NCBI GenBank assembly: GCA_023634235.1
Contig: JAMKCF010000003.1
Span: forward strand, 12,680,742 to 12,744,741
Direction of reading: 5' to 3'
Length of the DNA stretch: 64,000 bases
Source of the DNA: Pisaster brevispinus
Lineage: Eukaryota > Echinodermata > Asteroidea > Forcipulatida > Asteriidae
A model generated the notes under the pieces. The model searched no databases. It saw only the letters and a program-made list of their open reading frames with translations, and was not told the origin of the DNA. Below, piece after piece: positions 57,201 to 64,000 of the stretch; position 1 is the stretch's first letter; every line of letters begins with the position of its first letter. A program made the position numbers and the translations under genes.

Positions 57201-60200
57201 GTATGCCTGCCTAGTGTCTGCTGGACAACAGGAACTGTAATCAAAACCATTGAGTCCAAATATACTTTAGTCCTCCGTGTCCTTTGGGTCACAATGGACC
57301 GTACGCAAATGATGTCATTTGAGTGGGGCGCCCTCAGCTAGAGGTCAAAGGAAAGTTGCCCACTGGCTCAACCTCTGCGTCCCGCATACAAGATGTGCGT
57401 TTTCCCATCGTTTCGGCTTGACCTCTAAAATGCTAATGTGATGACGTCAATGCATTAGGTCCATTGTTGTATTAAATATTTGGACTAAATTGGGGGTTTT
57501 TCTTAGTCATACAAGGAAATGTTAGCAATAACTCATTTAAAAATTACCTCTATCTTTGTGGAACTTTTCACAAGTTTTGACCGCAAACAAGATGTCTTCC
57601 TTTGGCACAGCATCTCCCTGTTGGATTGCAGCAACATCAAACATGATAGGACAAAACAAAAACAGCACTTTAAATAAGTGAGCAAAATAAAGACTGGGAG
57701 TTTGGGGGTAAATGTTTCTAGATTTTGCTCTTGAGCTGCTGGTCAAGGAAAGAGTTTGGATAGAGAGGGATAGGATTGTAAAGGATTGCTTAAGGAGATC
57801 AGTGTCATGTAAGTTAGTGTCATGGTCGGGGTCCGAACCCACACTCTGATGGCTTAGCCACCAGGGCCAAATTTCATAAAGCTGTTAAGCAGAAAATACT
57901 GCTTAGCAATTGTCTATGCTAAGCAAAAAAATGAGTTGGGCACCAGTCACAACAATGTAAACTTCATGGAATTTTGGCTGGTAACCAGTTCTTGCTAAGC
58001 AATATTTTTCTGTGCTTAGCAAGTTTCTGTGCTTACAGGTTTTATGAAATTGGGCCCTGAACATGATGCAAGATTTACATACACAGACGGGTAACTCCTT
58101 AGGGTGAGCTGTGACACACTCGCTGTCCTCGTGTTTCCCAGAGCGTATTGTGTTCATCAACGTTTTCCTGATGGCTTCGTCCGTCCTGATTTTCATATTT
58201 CTCTCCACGTTCCCAGCGCACAGCGACGGTAGATCGGTCAGTTTGGTACCGTTTCCGTCATTCCAGATGTAGAATGCTAGCTGTGATATTGACAAAGCAG
58301 GTTGAAAAATATACATCATTGATTCAGTTCTAAAGTGTCCTTAATAGCCCAATTCAGCCAGCGTCATCATTACAACAATTTTGGTTTTGCTATTTTGGGA
58401 GTCAATGTCACTGTGTTATTCAGTGTAGCGTGCATTTTAGCCGATGTGGCATTTACATGCTTAACCATAATTTTGATATGCATGTTAGAAATAAAGATAA
58501 AATCAGGTAAAGAGACTTAAAATTTCAATAGTGAAAATACAAGGATGGGTAAATGCATAAAAAAGATGATGTTATTATTTGATGCTTGGCAGATTTAATG
58601 TCTGCAAAACTCAAACAGGGGAATTAAAATCAAACCTTTAAATTAAAAACATATTGTTTCACATTAAAAAAATGAAACTTCAAATTAAAAAAAAAAAAAC
58701 CCAATAAACAATGAAGCTTGAGCCATGCACCCCTCAACCACGATGCCACTCCCAAAAAATGTCTCCATGAAACATCATGTGAAAGAGTCTGCACTTTACC
58801 TCGTGTTTGATGTCGATGGAAAAATCCATCTTTTGTGTCTCGCTTTCCCATCTGTCAGCAAGGCTTTAAACAAAACAACAATTCATAATTTTTGTCAAAA
58901 TCAACATCGTATTAAAGTAGCGCAGAAAATACGATTAACACAGAAAAAAAAATTGCTGAGCAGGCACTGGTACCAACAAAATGCCATGCAGTGTATATGC
59001 TTTATGATTAATTACCCACTAATTTTTGTTCAGCATTATTTTTCTCCTGATAGCTTTTGAAATTAAGGCCATGTTTGTTTACTGCAAGGAACTTTTAAGT
59101 TGAATCACCTCTTTGAGTTTACTAAAACCCTCCTACAATCAGCATGAGCCGGACCTCAAGACAACCAACACCATACCTCACTATGCCACAACAGTGGCAT
59201 CTTGAGACACACAGATGCTGGTGGAGAGAGTAGAGTCATTACCCAAAGTGCTTCAATGAGAGTGGTAAACTTGAGAAGCCAGCAGCTAAGCTCAATTGCA
59301 GTGGAATTTGGGCCACTGTTGGAAATAACACCATGGTCAACCATGGTCAATTTCTGCCGTGGCATTCTGTGGCACTGAGCGACTATACATACAAATCATA
59401 CAAATACAATGACATCGAATATGCATAGCTAAAACCTCCCTTATAAGGGAGGTTTTGAGGCATCTTGGAGTATGCAAGTATAGGAGTGTTTCAGTAATTT
59501 GGAGCCAATCTCATAATAGAACCTGTACCTGTTTAGAAGGCTTGAACTGATGAGCCAGCCCGCCTCCAAATCTGGATAGAGAAATTCAGAAGGTTTGTCA
59601 TGGAATCGGTAGTGGTGGATGACGGTAGCCGACCGGTCCGTTAAAGCTCGCCCTAGAAACCATTCCTGCAGATTGAAAAAATTGTCATCATTTCACATTT
59701 TGAATCGGGGCCGTTGCTGTCAACTGCTCACAGGGACAAATTATAGACCATGGCATCACATGCTTGCAAAAACAACCTCAGACGTGTCAGAGCCTAGACT
59801 TCCTGCAGGCAGAACTGGTATACAGATCTACTGAAGCAAATATAAATTTCTTCTTCTTTTTTTACGATAAAACTAAAATTTCATCAAAATTCGATGTGTA
59901 GGAATTAAAGATGCATGCCTCTAAACTTACTTAACTAATTCTGCTTTGGTAACTATTTGATTCTATGTGGACATTTTGATACAAACTGTAAAACCTCCCA
60001 TTTATATCACCCATGCAGTATCTTGCCTGCCAGAAAAAGCCCTGGAATTTTAGAGGTTGCTCTTTTTGTAGACAAGGTGACATGTACATTTAGCATTATA
60101 TGTATTCTAGGAATCAGTGTCAATAGGCCTTATTCTTACCTTTTCCGAATTGTATCTCTTGAGAACTTCCACCAGTCCATGGACGCTCACTCGAGTTTGC

Positions 60201-60382
60201 TCCTCGCAGAAGAATACCCATTTTGCCGTCCCAAAATCCTCTCTCAATCTGTACCAACAAGTGGATGGATAATGGTAATTGTAATAAAGGTACCAGAGCA
60301 TTGATAAGGATGGTGAACCAGTCCTGTCAAAGGAAAGTCTTGATGGACAGGTTACAATTCTGAAAATATTGTGAGTTTAACT

Positions 60383-60446
<64 letters not shown>

Positions 60447-62518
60447 ATTAATAATAATATTACTCGTAAACTATTACTACCCCTGTTTATTGGGCCTTCA
60501 TCCTTCCTGGAACAAACTTTTCTCCTTCAGAGTATGGCGCCCAGGTTTATAATGCTACTCATTCACGAAACTATTTCTACCCTCGCAGGTACCCATTAAC
60601 TCCTGGGTGATGAGAAGCAATTAAAGTTAAAGTGTCTTGCCCCGAATACAAGTGGGATTCGAACCTGATGACTCAGCCATCAGAACTTGTGTTTGACGCC
60701 CTGAGATGGCTCGGCCTTGACAGGCCAATAAAAAGGCATGATTTGAAATTACTTAGTCTAAAAAAACAATTACAGCTCACTACAACTTACTTTGGAAACA
60801 CGGGCATAACTGTCCATACACCACTGAACTCATACATTTCATGCAGTAAAATGACACGCGGAATCCCCTGCAATCAAAATAAGTCAATAATTCAAATCAA
60901 TCACTCCATTTTGACTCCCTTGCCAAATAAAAGATTCCAGGTAAACAGTTTTTATGTTCAGTTAAAGAGCTCCCTACTTGTTAAAACAGGCCCCCAAAAA
61001 GTAACTGCCAATCACGTTGGGGACTTGATTTGGCATGTGACAGAATAAACATTCTCAATGAGTTGCCGAGATTCTTACCAGGTTCAGAATGCGGTATTGT
61101 TGTTCTATGTCCACCTTGGTTTCCCGTGCCCATTGTAAATGAGTGCTTGCCTGTTGGCTGCGAATTAGAAAAACAATGTCTCCACCATTGACACTAAAGT
61201 GTCCCTGTAAACAAGAATAAAGAAAATAACAAGAAAAAAGTTTTATGTTTTAAAAAGGTAGAATAAAACCAGCTCAAGCTCACTTGACAACACCTTTAAG
61301 CATGAAGGTAGAATAAGTACATGTAGGCCTAAATGCTGGGTGATAAGGTCAGTGTTTCCAAAAGCCTACTTTTATTACTGTCTGATTATTTGCAAACTAT
61401 TGCTGCCATAACCGTAGCTCTCAGTCACGTCCCTAACCTTAGACCTCGGATTGAGAGTTATGATTATCACAACTACATACTAGTATTAGTTAGGCCTACA
61501 ACAAGTTTACAAGTTGCAATGGCCATTAAGTTTTTAAACGTTTAGCCTTACTAACCGCCATCGCGGCATTTAGCCCTTGTTTTTCTTTTGTTTAATACAA
61601 AATTACACTTATTTCTACCTTCTTCATATTTAATTAAATCATAAACATGATAAATGTTGTTTGGATTGATTGCCTAGCAACCAATAGCATGCTTAGTTAC
61701 ACCACCATATGGAGCTATAATTTATAAAAAGGATCCTTTTATTATATTATAGCTCCATGGTTACACACATGCTACAAAACTTGATAGTTCAGAGTTGATC
61801 GGTCCAAAGTCATTGCACTAGCGCATGAATAGCAGTCACGTCTGCCAATTTTACGGACGGAGAAAGTTGACTATTTTTTTCGAAAAAAACATTTTTTCCC
61901 GAGAAAAATATGTATGCACGATGGTTCCAGTCAGTTTTAAACGTGTTTCCAGATACACTCTGATTACAACCATTGTATTTGATGTTATTTTAAACTCGTT
62001 GTCTTGAGTTGTCTTTAGTCGTCTTGAGTTGTCGTGAAATGGGCCTGTTGACGTGACGCTAATTAGTACGACCCGAGTTGATTGATGCTTGTTTTATATT
62101 TTGTAAACAAGGAGATGACTCCATGCTTGGATGTTCTTTTATGAAATCAATTAAAACGTTAACAATAAATAGACAAAACCAGTCACGTTATTGTTATTAC
62201 AGCGTTATTGTTATTTGTTAATGTTGTTTAATGTTGACTAGTGATGTTACAGCACAACCACCAACCACAACAAGGTAAACTGACCTCCAATTCACGTTCT
62301 GCAACCGTGGTTAAATCCCGTGGAAGAAATGGATCAAAAGTAGCAGCAAATACTCCTTTAAAAAATGACAACATAGAAAGCATTGATAGATGATTAAAAG
62401 ATTATCATTCGAAAGTATCTCACTGTATAAATAGGGGCGTGGATTGTTGATTTTCAATAAATTTCTTACCACCAGCAGCAGCAATGGAGAACAGCAAGCC
62501 AACGATGGGGGCCGCCAT
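54214..62518 (-). CDS. B3GLCT: Beta-1,3-glucosyltransferase (O-fucose elongating)
   Basis: Fourteen exons in transcript order: 62518-62470, 62352-62285, 61204-61079, 60867-60791, 60248-60140, 59665-59529, 58863-58800, 58280-58083, 57617-57548, 57234-57121, 56343-56241, 55318-55193, 54910-54766, 54381-54214. They give 517 aa (human 498) with phases agreeing throughout. Residues 1-20 ([20 protein letters not shown]) look like a signal peptide. Recognisable blocks are [55 protein letters not shown] with the DDD metal site at 366-368, [20 protein letters not shown] and [20 protein letters not shown]. The C-terminus REEL is an ER-retention signal, as in the human enzyme. It adds glucose to O-fucose on thrombospondin type 1 repeats in the ER, after POFUT2. 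It faces MMAB tail-to-tail. Confidence 0.95.
54505..54665 (+). mobile_element. tRNA-derived SINE fragment
   Basis: B box region 'gtgggttcgagtcccagtca', then 'tgaccataattgcttctctt' and 'aatgggaacctgagagggct'. This is the 20595 subfamily, truncated on the 5' side. It is in the last intron of B3GLCT, right after a partial foldback MITE (54427-54500). Confidence 0.6.
56344..57120 (-). other. B3GLCT intron between exons 10 and 11
   Basis: Contains a degenerate tRNA-like SINE patch (about 56600-56700, 'gtgggttcggatccca', 'gagcaagacacttaat'). Otherwise AT-rich, no gene. Confidence 0.5.
57294..57466. mobile_element. Foldback MITE, 'gacgtcat' family copy B
   Basis: Ends 'aatggaccgtacgcaaatga' and 'tgacgtcaatgcattaggtc' / 'catt' are approximately inverted. 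'agaggtcaaagg' on the left mirrors 'cttgacctct' on the right. Relative of 22211-22362. Confidence 0.5.
57862..58059. mobile_element. Foldback MITE, 'gggcccaatttcat' family
   Basis: Left cagggccaaatttcataaag, right ttatgaaattgggccctg. Inner 'gcttagcaa' and 'ttgctaagc' words. It ends only 23 bp from B3GLCT exon 8 on the donor side. A tRNA-like patch (57815-57860, 'gtccgaacccacactctgat') abuts it. Confidence 0.75.
60384..60725 (-). mobile_element. tRNA-derived SINE with (ATT)n tail
   Basis: Plus reading: a long (aat)n run (60384-60444) is the tail, then 'gcaggtacccattaactcct', 'gggtgatgagaagcaatt', 'agtgtcttgcc', a B box 'gtgggattcgaacct' and the head 'ccctgagatggctcggcc'. It is a diverged 20595-type copy in a B3GLCT intron. 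Confidence 0.65.
61205..62284 (-). other. B3GLCT intron 2
   Basis: 1.1 kb, no exon seen. A short inverted pair 'atatggagctataatttata' (61707) / 'ttatattatagctccat' (61741) forms a hairpin. Confidence 0.5.
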
Positions 62519-63761
62519 GTTTTACAATAACTCTCTGGGAAGATTATGAGTAATGCGCAATTTTCTATAGCAAGCATTTTCTTAAATTGCGCGTCCACTC
62601 GATTTCCGTCACAAAAATTTGGCAAAGTAAAATCAATTTTGCACCACCGCAGGGCATTGGAGGGTCCAAACAAAACCAACTTGAATTCCGCAAAATAAAA
62701 ACTTGGAAGTTTTTAACATTTCCCTTTTACCCTTTATATTTGCAAAGGCGGATCGGCTTTAGGGGTGGACGCAGTGGATGCCCCTTTATTTTCTTCGAAA
62801 AGCCGACATAAAGCAAATTCCTAGAATTTCAAAATGGCGCTTCTGAAATAATTTGTGCTGCATCAGAGACCATGGGGGGGGGGGCTACAAAAATTGTGCG
62901 GACCCCCACACCATAAAGGGCTTTGCGCTTCTCATACATTAATGTCTCTATTATTTTTATTTGTTTGTATGTAGGAATTTGGTGATCACTTTCGTTCGGG
63001 ACCTGATCTTGAACTGACCGGTCATGACCGTCCCATGAATGAATGGTTTGTCTCTCACGGCCGACTCAGTCGCGGATTTTATTAGCATGGGGGGTTAAGA
63101 GTTAGTCACTTCGTTTATACATTAGGATTGCTGAAAGAACCTGAAGCCCCCAAAGTTTGCACCCCCATCTGACCCGCTGGATGCGCCTCTGATTCAGACC
63201 ATTCAAGCTATGTGGCGACGCAAACACTTTCGAAACATTTCGGGGGGGGGGGCATCAGGGGCCTGCACGGCTAATTTATAAGGGGAGGGGCGTAATGAAT
63301 TCAAACTTTCCGTGGGGAATGCTGTTTTTTTTTTTTTTTTTAACCTTTCAACACTCTTGGGTGTATAGTTTACTATAGTTTTTTTAGGCTGTAAGATGAT
63401 GTGACTATGATGTAGAAACAACTTATTTTCTATGTGCAAAATTACAGAAAAATACCCGGAAACATGGCACCACGCAGCTTGTAATATTTTATTATATCAT
63501 GGGCTAGGCCTATAACATCTGACGGGTGCCTCAAATTGTTCATTATGTTAGTTTTTGATTTCATTGCTAGGCGAAGATGTCAAGAAACCCTGACAAGACT
63601 CGACTCCGATGGTGATCGTGTGGCACTTTCCCGTGCTGATGTGGCACGCGTTTAAATTTACGCGCGAAACTTTTAGATAAAAATTGCGCACGAGCAATAT
63701 CGAAATATGTGCGCTCTGAAAGTTGCGCTCAACAACGACTGGTTGGTATGTGTAAACAAAA
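62519..63761. promoter_or_regulatory. Head-to-head spacer of B3GLCT and the right-edge gene
   Basis: 1.24 kb between two diverging start codons. Both ATGs sit in a YY1-like ATGGCGGCC word. The part 63600-63760 is CpG/GCGC-rich and is the probable promoter of the right gene. The middle holds poly-G (62874, 63242) and poly-T (63325) runs and no gene. Confidence 0.45.
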
Positions 63762-63836
63762 ATGGCGGCCACGGGTGGAGGAGCCGCATACCCGCGCTGG
63801 TTACTCGATTCTAAAAGTGAACTTACACGAACAGAC
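63762..63836 (+). CDS. First coding exon of an unidentified gene (partial)
   Basis: ATGGCGGCC start in a good context, 25 codons (MAATGGGAAYPRWLLDSKSE, then LTRTD), then a strong donor gtgagt at 63837. The gene runs past the right edge. I do not recognise it. The pattern W-x4-K-x2-L-x-T-T faintly recalls the N-termini of cyclin K/T, but 25 residues are too few to say so. Confidence 0.5.
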
Positions 63837-64000
63837 GTGAGTATATTCTTGCACATGAGAGACCGATTCGTAGCCCTAAATACTTTGTGCTGTTTTTTAT
63901 ATTTATTTCCGAGTACTGTGTGTCATGTTTGTAGAAAACCAGCAGAATAATATTCTTTCCCCATTTAATCTATGGATGCAGGATAATAATTTAAATGGGG

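Overview
The window is nuclear DNA from an intron-rich animal. It is AT-rich, its genes have many small exons with standard GT-AG borders, and the gene content (USP32, RILPL1, PIPOX, MMAB, B3GLCT) points to a metazoan. Dense foldback (MITE-like) elements and tRNA-derived SINEs, together with gene orthology, suggest a marine invertebrate deuterostome, most likely an echinoderm. That placement is inference and I cannot name a species.

Layout, left to right. (1) 1-8605: no exon recognised; probably a large intron of USP32, filled with repeats. (2) 8606-11658, minus: exons 2 and 1 of a USP32-type deubiquitinase; the rest lies beyond the left edge. (3) 11659-12368: short head-to-head promoter region shared with (4) RILPL1, plus, 12369-26411, seven exons, 531 aa, with one apparent GC-AG intron. 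(5) PIPOX (peroxisomal sarcosine/pipecolate oxidase), plus, 31160-38878, eight exons, 382 aa, ending in a peroxisomal AKL tail. (6) A small gene with a NOL4-like, integrase-type HHCC zinc domain, plus, 42098-44446. (7) MMAB (mitochondrial corrinoid adenosyltransferase), plus, 45252-51976, nine exons, 223 aa. (8) B3GLCT (beta-1,3-glucosyltransferase of thrombospondin repeats), minus, 54214-62518, fourteen exons, 517 aa, complete from signal peptide to an ER-retention REEL tail. (9) 63762-63836, plus: the first coding exon of an unidentified gene running off the right edge.

The genes are not an operon or a pathway cluster. They act in different places: deubiquitination, Rab-effector/ciliary traffic, peroxisomal amine oxidation, mitochondrial cobalamin, and ER glycosylation. 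Exon boundaries were derived by hand from splice motifs, reading-phase agreement and remembered protein families; no alignment was run.

The most interesting items are a 939-bp hAT-type element with an exact 8-bp target duplication in an MMAB intron; a 121-bp hairpin element with a 9-bp duplication nested inside another transposon; a MITE that splits a SINE; a chain of consecutive short hairpins in MMAB intron 1; the GC donor in RILPL1; and a phase match that would let the integrase-domain gene splice into MMAB. I saw no clearly new multi-gene system.
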